Part shown: piece by piece, positions 35,172 to 43,192 of the stretch
Layout of the letters: each line of letters starts with the position of its first letter
How positions within the stretch are numbered: position 1 is the first letter of the stretch
Assembly (NCBI RefSeq): GCF_011758645.1
Contig: NZ_JAAMOZ010000005.1
Span: forward strand, 1 to 64,000
Direction: 5' to 3'
DNA: 64,000 nt
From: Brooklawnia cerclae
GTDB taxonomy: Bacteria > Actinomycetota > Actinomycetes > Propionibacteriales > Propionibacteriaceae
Position numbers and translations under genes: made by a program
Notes under the pieces: model-generated
What the model was told of the DNA's origin: nothing
The model's database searches: none
What the model saw: the letters and a program-made list of their open reading frames with translations, nothing else

Positions 35172-35957
35172 ATGAACCACCTTGACCAACCCGTGGCGAT
35201 GGTCACCGGCGGCAACCGGGGCATCGGCCGGGGCATCACCGAGCGCCTGCTCCAGCAGGGATGGGCCGTGTCGATCATGGCGACCAGGCCCGCACCGGAC
35301 GACCTGCTGGCCGAGTTGGGCACCCTCGGGCCGGTGCGCTACACCCGGGGCAGCGTCGACGACCTGGCGTCCCACGAGCGTTTCGTCGCCGAGACACGGG
35401 ATGCCTGGGGCCGCATCGACGCCCTGGTGAACAACGCGGGCGTCGCGCCCGCCGAGCGACTCGACATCCTGGAGGCGACCCCGGACAGCTTCGACCGGGT
35501 GCTGGGCATCAACCTGCGTGGGCCCTACTTCCTCACCCAGAGGGTTGCCCGCGAGATGATCCGTCTGCGCGACGCGGGCGAGGCCACCCGGGCCGAGGTG
35601 GTGGGGACGATCGTGAACGTGACCTCCATCTCGTCCGAGGCCGTCTCGACCAACCGGGGCGAGTACTGCATCTCGAAGGCCGGAGCGACGATGGCCACCA
35701 AGCTGTGGGCCGCCCGGCTCGCACCGGAGGGAATCCTCGTCTACGAGGTGCGTCCAGGAGTCGTCGAGACCGACATGACCGCCGGGGTCAAGCAGAAGTA
35801 CGACGACGGCTTCGCCCACGGCCTGGCCCCGATGCCGCGCTGGGGCCGCCCGTCCGACGTCGGCGGGGCTGTCTTCCAACTCGTCAGCGGCCAGATGCCG
35901 TACTCGACCGGCGACGTCGTCCACGTGGACGGCGGCATGCACATCGCGCGGCTGTGA
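35172..35957 (+). CDS. SDR-family oxidoreductase (paralogue 2)
   Basis: 261 residues from ATG 35172 with GGGAGG upstream. AMVTGGNRGIGRGI loop, VNNAGVAP, Ser plus YCISK catalytic pair and VYEVRPGVVETDMT...RWGRPSDVG...STGDVVHVDGGMHIARL. Annotated relatives are usually called 3-ketoacyl-ACP reductase, but this one opens an operon with a flavoprotein and a sugar isomerase. A sugar or sugar-acid dehydrogenase is more likely. Confidence 0.88.
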   Translation: MNHLDQPVAMVTGGNRGIGRGITERLLQQGWAVSIMATRPAPDDLLAELGTLGPVRYTRGSVDDLASHERFVAETRDAWGRIDALVNNAGVAPAERLDILEATPDSFDRVLGINLRGPYFLTQRVAREMIRLRDAGEATRAEVVGTIVNVTSISSEAVSTNRGEYCISKAGATMATKLWAARLAPEGILVYEVRPGVVETDMTAGVKQKYDDGFAHGLAPMPRWGRPSDVGGAVFQLVSGQMPYSTGDVVHVDGGMHIARL

Positions 35958-35985
35958 TCGCACGTCCCCCACGAGAGGCCATCTG

Positions 35986-38058
35986 ATGGAGCACATCACC
36001 ACCCGGATCCAGGGAGTCGACGTCCCCACCATCGCCGTCACGACCGTGGTCGTCGGCACCGGATCGGCGGGCTACTGCGCCGCGGACCGGCTCGCGATGG
36101 CCGGGCACACCGATCTGCTGGTGATCGCCGACAAGATCCGCGCCGGGGCGTCCCGCAACGCGGGCTCCGACAAACAGACCTACTACAAGCTGGGTCTGGG
36201 CGGCGAGGCCCCCGACTCGGTCGCCGACCTCGCCGCCACCCTGTTCGCGGGCGGGGCGATGGACGGCGACAACGCCCTGGTCGAGGCGGCGCTGTCGTCC
36301 CGCGCGTTCCTGCATCTCGTCGACGCCGGTGTCGGCTTCCCCACCGATCGGTACGGCCAGTTCATCGGCTATAAGACCGACCACGATCCCCGGGAACGCG
36401 CGACCTCCGTCGGCCCCTACACCTCCAAGCAGATGACCGAGCGCCTGGAGGCCCGCGTGAGGGTGGCGGGCATCCCGATCATGGAGGGCTGCCGCGTCGT
36501 CGACGTGCTGGTCGACCGCCGAGCCCCGCAGCCGCGTGTCGTGGGTCTCCTCGTCATGAACAAGACGTCGGCGCCCACCGAGCAGGGGGACGAGACCGCC
36601 GCCCGCTTCCTGCTCATCGCGTCGTCCAACGTCGTCTACGCGACCGGCGGGCCCGCCGGCATCTACGCCGACTCGGTGTACCCCCACGGTCAGTGGGGCG
36701 CCACCGGGGCGGCCCTGCGAGCGGGGGCACCCGGGAAGAACCTCACCGAATGGCAGTTCGGGCTGGCCTCGCTCGCCCCCAGGTGGAACGTCTCGGGGAG
36801 CTACATGCAGGTGGTGCCGAGGTTCTTCTCCACCGATGCCGAGGGCGGCGACGAGCGCGAGTTCCTCTCCGAAGCTCTTCCTGACTACGGCATCCAGTCA
36901 TCCCTGGTGTTCCTCAAGGGCTACCAGTGGCCCTTCGACGCCCGCAAGGCAGCAGACGGTTCCTCGGTGATCGACCTGCTCGTCCACCGGGAGACCGCCG
37001 TTCGCGGACGACGCGTGTGGCTCGACTACCGCACCAACCCGATGGGCCGGGACTTCGACCTGCGTGCGCTGCGTCCGGAGGCCCGCGAGTACCTCGAGCG
37101 CACGGGGGTGGACGCCGTGGCGCCCGACGCCCCACCCGTGGAGCGCCTGAGACGACTCAACCGGGCGGCGTACGACTTCTACCTGGAACGGGGCCCGCGC
37201 GTCGATCTCGCGACCGACCCGCTGGAGGTCGCCGTGTGCGCCCAGCACAACAACGGCGGGCTCGAGGTGGACCACTGGTGGCGCTCGCCGCTCGCGGGCC
37301 TGTTCCCCGTGGGTGAGGCGGCCGGCGCCCACGGCGTCTACCGGCCGGGCGGGGCCGCGCTGAACTCCGGGCAGGTGGGGGCCACCCGTGCGGCCCAGTG
37401 GATCGCCGAGAAGGGCGCGAAGCGCCCGCCGGACGCGGACGTCTTCGAGGCCGCCGCCACTCCGGCCGTGGAGGCGGCCACCGGGCTCGTCGCCGCCGCC
37501 GACGCCAGGTTCAGGTCGGGACGGCCCGACAGCACCGCCGAGGCGCTGAGCAGTGCCGCGGCACTCATGAGTGCCCGAGCGGGCCTGGTGCGCTCGGGCG
37601 CCTCGATCAGGGTCGCGCTCGACGAGACCCGCGCCCGCCTGGCACGCCTCGGCGAGACGATCGCGGCCGACGCGTCCAGCCGGCGCTCGGTCGACCGCCT
37701 GTTCCTCGTCCGCGACATCCTCACCACCCAGTACGTCTATCTGACCGCCATGGCCGACTACCTCGACCACGGCGGACGCAGCCGCGGCTCGGTCCTGTAC
37801 ACCGAACCCGACGGAGACCTCCCCTGCCGGGAGGACGGAACCGGCGGATACGCCGACCTCGGGCTGGACAAGCGATTCCGTTTCGTCCGGGACGACGGGC
37901 GGCTGGACGGCCTCGCACAGATCGTCCGCGCCGATCCCACGGACGGGCCCGTGCCGCCCGTGCGCTGCTCGTGGCGCCCGGTGCGCCCGATCCCACACAC
38001 CGACGAGCCGTTCGAGGTCGTCTGGCGCACCTACCTCGACGACCGCAACATCAACTGA
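35986..38058 (+). CDS. Fumarate-reductase/succinate-dehydrogenase-like flavoprotein of unknown substrate
   Basis: 690 residues. The N-terminal FAD site TVVVGTGSAGYCAADRLA, ASRNAGSDKQTYYKLGLGG (flavin contact), VVYATGGPAGIYADS and the late FAD segment GEAAGAHGVYRPGGAALNSGQVG place it in the FAD_binding_2 family. A divergent C-terminal helical region (about 490-690) follows. It lacks a signal peptide, so it is cytosolic, and there is no iron-sulfur or membrane subunit beside it. Between an SDR and a TIM-barrel isomerase it probably oxidises or reduces a carbohydrate-derived acid or ring. The reaction is not known. Confidence 0.8.
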   Translation: MEHITTRIQGVDVPTIAVTTVVVGTGSAGYCAADRLAMAGHTDLLVIADKIRAGASRNAGSDKQTYYKLGLGGEAPDSVADLAATLFAGGAMDGDNALVEAALSSRAFLHLVDAGVGFPTDRYGQFIGYKTDHDPRERATSVGPYTSKQMTERLEARVRVAGIPIMEGCRVVDVLVDRRAPQPRVVGLLVMNKTSAPTEQGDETAARFLLIASSNVVYATGGPAGIYADSVYPHGQWGATGAALRAGAPGKNLTEWQFGLASLAPRWNVSGSYMQVVPRFFSTDAEGGDEREFLSEALPDYGIQSSLVFLKGYQWPFDARKAADGSSVIDLLVHRETAVRGRRVWLDYRTNPMGRDFDLRALRPEAREYLERTGVDAVAPDAPPVERLRRLNRAAYDFYLERGPRVDLATDPLEVAVCAQHNNGGLEVDHWWRSPLAGLFPVGEAAGAHGVYRPGGAALNSGQVGATRAAQWIAEKGAKRPPDADVFEAAATPAVEAATGLVAAADARFRSGRPDSTAEALSSAAALMSARAGLVRSGASIRVALDETRARLARLGETIAADASSRRSVDRLFLVRDILTTQYVYLTAMADYLDHGGRSRGSVLYTEPDGDLPCREDGTGGYADLGLDKRFRFVRDDGRLDGLAQIVRADPTDGPVPPVRCSWRPVRPIPHTDEPFEVVWRTYLDDRNIN

Positions 38059-38069
38059 AAGGCTCACCG

Positions 38070-38897
38070 ATGCCCCGCCTGTCCATCAACCAGTGGTCGA
38101 TGAAGACCACCCCCTGCGATCGGTTCATCGACGCGGTCGCCCGCGCCGGTCTCGACTCGGTCGGCCTGTGGCGCCAGAACGTCGCCGAGATCGGCGTCGG
38201 ACGCGCTGCGAAACAGGTGGCCGACGCCGGCCTGAGCGTCAGCACGTTGTGCCGGGGCGGGTTCCTCACCGCGTCCACCCCGGCCGCACGTGCCGAGGCC
38301 CTGGACGACAACCGGCGCGCCATCGACGAGGCGCACGCGCTCGGCACCGACACCCTGGTCATGGTGGTCGGCGGGCTCGAACGCGGCCAGTCGATCCGCG
38401 AGGTGCGCCGGGCGATCCCGGCGACGATCGCCGAACTGGCACCCTATGCACGCCAGGCCGGCGTCCGGCTCGCACTGGAGCCCATGCACCCCATGTTCGC
38501 CGCCGACCGGGCGGTGATCTCGACGCTGGGCGATGCGCTGGCCATGGCGACCGCCTCGGGGGACGACTCGGTCGGCGTCGTCGTCGACACCTACCACATC
38601 TGGTGGGATCCGGCCGTGCTGGACGACATCGCCCGCATCGCGCAGGCCGGCCGGCTGCTCAGCTACCAGGTGAGCGACTGGTCGCTGCCCCTGGCGTCCA
38701 ACCCGCTGAACTCCCGTGGGGTCATGGGCAACGGGTACATCGACTTCGCGGAACTCACCGGGGCCGTCGCGGCGACGGGCTACTCCGGCAAGGTGGAGGC
38801 GGAGATCTTCAACGAGAGCCTGTGGGCCATGCCCGTGGACGACGCCCTGGCCCTGGTGAAGATGCGCTTCGACAGCCTGGTCGCACCGTACCTGTGA
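38070..38897 (+). CDS. Sugar phosphate isomerase/epimerase-like TIM barrel
   Basis: 275 residues from ATG 38070 with GAAAGG upstream. AP_endonuc_2/xylose-isomerase-like barrel: LALEPMHPMFAADR and VVVDTYHIWWDP carry metal ligands Glu, Asp and His, and KVEAEIFNES the last Glu. Such enzymes isomerise or epimerise keto-sugars, or cleave C-glycosidic and 3-keto-glycoside bonds in some clusters. Twelve bases separate it from the flavoprotein gene. Confidence 0.87.
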   Translation: MPRLSINQWSMKTTPCDRFIDAVARAGLDSVGLWRQNVAEIGVGRAAKQVADAGLSVSTLCRGGFLTASTPAARAEALDDNRRAIDEAHALGTDTLVMVVGGLERGQSIREVRRAIPATIAELAPYARQAGVRLALEPMHPMFAADRAVISTLGDALAMATASGDDSVGVVVDTYHIWWDPAVLDDIARIAQAGRLLSYQVSDWSLPLASNPLNSRGVMGNGYIDFAELTGAVAATGYSGKVEAEIFNESLWAMPVDDALALVKMRFDSLVAPYL

Positions 38898-38949
38898 GCC
38901 GGTTGCCGCGCACAGAGCGGTACGCCGGTCACGTGGCAGACTTGGGCGC

Positions 38950-39723
38950 ATGACTAGCGGCGGCGATACGGCAGGACCGACACCGGTCGAGGCCATCGAC
39001 CGCGCTATGGCACTGCTCACCGCCTTGTCGGACGCCGACTCCGAGGGGGCCACACTGGTCGGCCTGTGCCGCGACCTCGGCTTCAACAAGTCCACCGCCT
39101 ACCGCGCCCTGGCGACCATGCGTGCCAAGGGCTTCGTCACCCAGGACGAGGACGGCACGTATCGCCTGGGGCCGGCGGCCGTCGGCCTGGGCGCGCGCTA
39201 CTTCGGCCCCGACTCGCTGGCGCAGCTGTTGCACCCGGCCCTGCTCGTCCTGTCACGCGACCTGGGCGAACTCGTCCACCTGGGCATCCTCAACGGAGAC
39301 CGTGTCGTCTACGTCGACAAGGTCGAGCCCGACAAGGCTATCCGCGTCTGGTCACAGGTAGGACGCAACGTGCCCGCGGCCACCACGTCGCTCGGGCGGG
39401 CCATCCTCGCCTGGCGGAGCGTCTCGGACGAGCAGTTGGACGCGTTCGTCGGCTCGGCACGGGAAGCCGCGACGCTGAGGGACGCCCTGGCCGGCGCACG
39501 CCGGCGCGGCTACTCCACGGAGATCGAGGAGAACGAACCGGGCATCGCGTGCATGGGCGTCCCGATCCTCACCAACGGCTCGGCGGTGGCGGCGATCAGC
39601 GTCACCATGCTGGCCCCCACCCTGGACGACGACCGCGTCGCCCAGGTCGCCGGACGCATGGCCGAACTCCTACCCCCCCGGCTGCCCGATCCCCTGCGGT
39701 TGCCCTCGCAACTCGCCGGGTGA
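38950..39723 (+). CDS. IclR-family transcriptional regulator
   Basis: 257 residues. N-terminal winged helix (LVGLCRDLGFNKSTAYRALATM) and C-terminal IclR ligand domain (GLGARYFGPDSLAQLLHPAL, GIACMGVPILTNG). IclR proteins near kdgK/eda often respond to KDG or related acids (KdgR type). End of the SDR-flavoprotein-isomerase unit; likely binds the GTTTC...GAAAC palindrome at 35020. Confidence 0.92.
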   Translation: MTSGGDTAGPTPVEAIDRAMALLTALSDADSEGATLVGLCRDLGFNKSTAYRALATMRAKGFVTQDEDGTYRLGPAAVGLGARYFGPDSLAQLLHPALLVLSRDLGELVHLGILNGDRVVYVDKVEPDKAIRVWSQVGRNVPAATTSLGRAILAWRSVSDEQLDAFVGSAREAATLRDALAGARRRGYSTEIEENEPGIACMGVPILTNGSAVAAISVTMLAPTLDDDRVAQVAGRMAELLPPRLPDPLRLPSQLAG

Positions 39724-39800
39724 GCCTCGGAAACTACTGAGGGGCTGGCGAGAAAACCCGCCCGCTACGCATCGCGAAGCGTTCGCTCGCTGGCTCCCCG

Positions 39801-40076
39801 CTATGTGGGGAGTGTGCCTTCGGGGAATGCCTCTTCTGGAAGCGCTTTGATATATGCGAGGCGCGCGGCGACGGACGCCTCGAAGTTCGCGAACGAAAGG
39901 TCGAAGACGGGCTCGTCAGCGACGCCTTGATCTCTGACGGTCGCTGCCACGACGGCAGCGTCGTACTGCTTTTCGCGTACGAGACGCTGCATCAAGATGC
40001 GGTATCGATCGAGATACCCGGTGTCGTTGAAAACAGGGTCTGTGGGAAACAACGCCTTCGAGTTGCCAAGCAGCAG
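39801..40076 (-). pseudogene. C-terminal fragment of a PaeR7I-type restriction endonuclease
   Basis: About 91 codons with no start and an in-frame TGA immediately upstream (40077-40079). The sequence KALFPTDPVF...GYLDRYRILMQRLVREKQYD, then a VFDLSFANFEASVAA tail, resembles the end of PaeR7I/XhoI-type type II enzymes. The first two-thirds and any partner methyltransferase are absent, so it is a dead remnant. Confidence 0.6.
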
Positions 40077-40136
40077 TCAGCGGGGACGAGAGGTCGACTG
40101 AGCATCGAGCTTCGGCGTCGGGAGCTCCGAGCCGGG

Positions 40137-40316
40137 ATGGCATATCACCAGTACGCGGTTGGCAAGGCCGTCACCAACCCGGACGAGCCGGAGTGGACGG
40201 TCGTCGAATGGCAGGATCGGTGCCTTCCTGTTCGGGCAAACGATGCGTTCACCGCCGAAGAGGCAGCCGGGGCGTACTCCTGCTATCGGGTCACGACACC
40301 GTGCCACCACAGATGA
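40137..40316 (+). CDS. Small orphan protein or gene fragment (59 aa)
   Basis: ATG 40137 opens a frame reading like real protein (EPEWTVVEWQDRCLPVRAND, then FTAEEAAGAYSCYRV). The frame also continues upstream into the endonuclease remnant without a better start. No family recognised. It may be a truncated piece of a larger gene, as are its neighbours. Confidence 0.35.
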   Translation: MAYHQYAVGKAVTNPDEPEWTVVEWQDRCLPVRANDAFTAEEAAGAYSCYRVTTPCHHR

Positions 40317-40479
40317 CACTGAGATTCATCGACGCCTTCCCCGAATAGCCTTGGGATGTCCTCACATAGGAGGGGCGGGCCCGGCGCGGGGGCGTGGTGG
40401 TTGAGGACGCGCGAGGGTCGTCCCGCTGGCCGCGGCCCCGTAGCTGCCCAGTAGGGGAAGCGTCGGGGCTGCTGCGTCA

Positions 40480-40558
40480 CCCTGATTTCTGCACATCGAC
40501 GCGCCCAAACGGCGGCGGAAAACGCTTGCTCTGGCGCGTCGATGTGCAGAAATCAGGG
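40480..40558. repeat. Dispersed palindromic element, copy B (26-bp perfect arms)
   Basis: Arms 40480-40505 and 40533-40558 are exact complements; the arm begins CCCTGATTTCTGCACATCGA. The 27-base loop includes AAAACGCTTGCTCT. Homologous to the element at 13348-13426 in inverted orientation. The rest of the 40317-40660 stretch holds no gene that I can support. Confidence 0.9.
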
Positions 40559-40660
40559 CGGACGACCGATTTGCCGTGATTGCCGGCCTAAACAGCCAGC
40601 GCCCACGGATTCAGGCAGGTGACGCCGAGCGGCTCGAAGTGCCGGGTGTAGAAGTCCGCC

Positions 40661-41245
40661 TCATGCGAACAGGACTCGCAACGCGTCCCGATAACTATCG
40701 GGTGAATGGCGAGTCGTCGGCGAGACAAGCAGAATGTGGCGTCCTAAGCGCGTCGCATACTCGCCGGCGAGCGGAAGCATGACGCAGGTGGTAAAGCCGT
40801 TGCTCCAGGCTGCGATCAGGTCGTCAAGCGCTAGGTAGTCCGGCGATGTCCGGAAAGGACCCGATGGGTGTCGGTGAGTCCGTTGCTGCCATTTCTGGAA
40901 ACTGATGCCCAGTTGACTGTCTATATCGCGGTCGCTGGCACGGGGGTGAAGCGCATCGAAGATGCCCTGTCGTGAAGGTGTGCCAGCGGCTCGCGAACGC
41001 TCACCTCTGACAAGTTCAGCGAGGGCCGCGGACCACTCGGTCTCCCAACGGTCCGATCGCCACCCCTGCGGGGCGGCAGCATGCTCAGATGGAGCCGGAT
41101 CAAGACCCGGTAGCCGTGTCTGTGTGCTGAGCTGATAAACCTCGCGCACATATAGCAACTGGAGCATTCTGAGCGTCGCCGACTGCACAGAGATCACCAT
41201 CTCCGGTGGCCAGCGATCGCTGTCCTCTTGATTCAGATATAACAT
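40661..41245 (-). CDS. Hypothetical protein (194 aa)
   Basis: Starts at ATG 41245 with AGGACG upstream. Soluble, Trp/Tyr-rich, no signal peptide or membrane helix; the end (LGRHILLVSPTTRHSPDSYR, ALRVLFA) has a mixed alpha/beta look. I do not recognise it. Codon use is less GC-biased than in the metabolic genes, and it lies in the scar between a restriction remnant and an IS remnant, suggesting recent acquisition. Confidence 0.5.
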   Translation of the reverse strand: MLYLNQEDSDRWPPEMVISVQSATLRMLQLLYVREVYQLSTQTRLPGLDPAPSEHAAAPQGWRSDRWETEWSAALAELVRGERSRAAGTPSRQGIFDALHPRASDRDIDSQLGISFQKWQQRTHRHPSGPFRTSPDYLALDDLIAAWSNGFTTCVMLPLAGEYATRLGRHILLVSPTTRHSPDSYRDALRVLFA

Positions 41246-41262
41246 CTCGTCCTATCGCCGAG

Positions 41263-41299
41263 CTGGTTGAGGGCGCCCCGATAGGACACCCTCAACCAG
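41263..41299 (-). terminator. Terminator of the secreted-protein gene
   Basis: CTGGTTGAGGG and its exact complement CCCTCAACCAG flank a 15-base loop, 13 bases beyond the leftward gene's stop. Confidence 0.65.
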
Positions 41300-41311
41300 G
41301 TGCCGCCACAT

Positions 41312-41929
41312 TCAGAAGCTGGTCTGCGGCCCGTAGGAGTAGCAGACAGCTCCAGTGACCAACATCACGTGCGAACCAGCAGTCACGTAGCCGATTCCTC
41401 CGGACGGGTAGAAGACGGTCCGAGAATCACCCCAAACGGCCGGGCTCTCGCCCCCTGAGAAGGGCTGATGATTAATTCCTGCAGTGCCCATCAACTGGAC
41501 ACTCCAGGACCGGTAGCTGACGGGCGCGGTGACTGCGAATCCGGTGTTGATGTAGACATCCCTGTTGTTCAAATCACGAGTAAGAGAAACGTAAGCACTG
41601 CCGCAAGGTCCCTCTTTCTCATCAAATCCCTGTGGCGAGGCCCCGCTATCAGGTACCCCGTTCACGAGGGGGTACTCTGCCGCAATCGCTTGTGCCTCCT
41701 GGGTGACCGGAACCGGGTGCTGGTTTCCATCGGCTCTCGTGCGAATCTCGAAGCCGTGTGCAGCAGCCACCGCAGCGTCGTAGTGGTCAACGCTGAGTGG
41801 CACGCTGCTCGTCCGGGAAATCGTGCCCGGTTCGTCTGGCGCAGCACTAGCCGCTTGCGTCGAGGTACTCATCACGACCAACAGGGCCGCAAAGGCGACC
41901 GCCAGTCTTCGAACGTGCTTGGCAGGCAT
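41312..41929 (-). CDS. Secreted protein of unknown function
   Basis: 205 residues with a clear signal peptide (RRLAVAFAALLVVMS...TQAASAA, cleavage near residue 30). The mature part has no membrane helix. Two Cys (EGPCGSAYVSL and GAVCYSYGP) could form a disulfide, and a beta-rich C-terminal half (SWSVQLMGTAGINHQPF, GGIGYVTAGSHVMLVTG) follows. No family recognised. Its AT content is higher than its neighbours'. Confidence 0.7.
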   Translation of the reverse strand: MPAKHVRRLAVAFAALLVVMSTSTQAASAAPDEPGTISRTSSVPLSVDHYDAAVAAAHGFEIRTRADGNQHPVPVTQEAQAIAAEYPLVNGVPDSGASPQGFDEKEGPCGSAYVSLTRDLNNRDVYINTGFAVTAPVSYRSWSVQLMGTAGINHQPFSGGESPAVWGDSRTVFYPSGGIGYVTAGSHVMLVTGAVCYSYGPQTSF

Positions 41930-42033
41930 GATAAGTCTCCAATGTTCTGGGTGGGCATCGTTGGCTGCAGCGTGCTTTCAGGCTACATGTGAGACGAGCA
42001 GGGGTCCAGCATTTTAGGTAATCGCCTAAAAAA

Positions 42034-42280
42034 TCACACGACGGAGGTGAGCAGAGTGCGGCGTGCCTGGTAGAGCGGGTCGTCTCTCATCCCGCGACGG
42101 CTGAAGATGCCGTGCTGGACGCGGTGGCGGCCGTTCTCCATCGAGTCACCGGCGGGACGGATGACGCGGCCAGATCTAGGAAACTCCCGCCCTCGTGGTG
42201 CCCCTTCGTACCCGCACCGTCGGCACCACTGATCGGGTTCGATGACAGCGTGCTCCAGCACCGGGCCCGGTTTGGGCCGA
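42034..42280 (-). pseudogene. ISL3-family transposase remnant
   Basis: A leftward frame contains LEHAVIEPDQWCRRCGYEG, the N-terminal zinc-finger entry of ISL3 transposases. After an unrelated join it continues with RDDPLYQARRTLLTSVV, a motif normally deep in the same protein. The DDE core between is deleted and no terminal repeats or target duplication were recognised. Evidence that an IS once landed here. The remainder of 41930-42340 is promoter DNA. Confidence 0.5.
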
Positions 42281-42340
42281 GGCGCGCCCCACGCTCCAAG
42301 CGAGCCTAGGATTGAGACGAGGTTGAGGCGAGGAGTGTGT

Positions 42341-43123
42341 GTGCGGCAGGACGAGCGGTCCGAACGAACGCGTGACCTCATTTTGAGTGCCGCGGCCGGT
42401 GAGATCTGTCGAAGGGGATTCGGCTTGTCCTCGCTGAGCGCGATCGTCTCAGCAGCCAACGTGAATGCGGGCAGTGTGCACTACCACTTCAAGACCAAGC
42501 TGGCCATTGGTGCGCAGATCATCCACGATGAGCATGCGCAGTGGGGTGAGTTTCTGCGAGTACACCAAATTCCAAGTCGGCGCGGCCTGATCTCCTTGGC
42601 CGCACTCGGAATGCTGGTCGCCGAACGCGCACTGACCAACACACGAGCGCGTGCAGCGCTGGTGCTCGCCACCGACCGGGGTGCGGCTTACTCGGGTCTG
42701 CCACCTCAAATCCCAATCTGGAAGACGACTGTGCAGGCGCTGCTCTTCGAAGCGGTTGCTCTCGGGCAATTGAGACCCGAAGCGGCGGCTGATGAAGTGG
42801 CGGAGGCAATAGTGTCAGCCTTCATTGGCTATCTTGAGATTCATGACTGTCTGAGGTCCGACATATCAGAGCCGAGCGTGCGCACGGCATCCTGTATCGC
42901 CACCATAACAGCCCTGCGTGCCGGTGGAATCGGTGACGTGGCCGAGGTGATTGAAGCCGCCGCGCAGGTGGCGGACGAATTCCTCGAGGATCGAGAGAAT
43001 GTGCCTACCGGTAACGAGCAGTTCCGTGCGTATCAACCGGAATTCGCAGCCGCGCTTCGTCTGCGGACCCTTCGCCTCGATCCAGACGGGCTCATCGCAA
43101 ACGAGGGTGTAGGTGGGGTCTGA
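42341..43123 (+). CDS. TetR-family regulator resembling gamma-butyrolactone receptors
   Basis: 260 residues from GTG 42341 with AGGAG five bases upstream. HTH segment RTRDLILSAAAGEICRRGFG...SLSAIVSAANVNAGSVHYHFKTKLAIG. The (V/L)(Y/H)xHFxxK...A...I motif and the later RAALVLATDRGAAY and EAVALGQL helices recall ScbR/ArpA-type receptors that bind diffusible lactones. The C-terminus is longer than usual by about 40 residues. Target genes unknown; the next gene is convergent. Confidence 0.8.
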   Translation: MRQDERSERTRDLILSAAAGEICRRGFGLSSLSAIVSAANVNAGSVHYHFKTKLAIGAQIIHDEHAQWGEFLRVHQIPSRRGLISLAALGMLVAERALTNTRARAALVLATDRGAAYSGLPPQIPIWKTTVQALLFEAVALGQLRPEAAADEVAEAIVSAFIGYLEIHDCLRSDISEPSVRTASCIATITALRAGGIGDVAEVIEAAAQVADEFLEDRENVPTGNEQFRAYQPEFAAALRLRTLRLDPDGLIANEGVGGV

Positions 43124-43192
43124 AGCCGCCGGTTTCGAGCACGCCGCGCGCGATGTAGCTGGGGCAGGTTCCGGAGCCCACACTTGGTCTCC

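Noticed and set aside
39837-39850. TGGAAGCGCTTTGA, resembling the LacI-type operators
   Set aside because: Lies inside the endonuclease remnant's reading frame with no promoter context and asymmetric flanks.
42034-42459. Intact 141-codon leftward gene upstream of the TetR regulator
   Set aside because: Its first part overlaps the regulator's coding start antisense, and the rest joins two non-adjacent parts of an ISL3 transposase.
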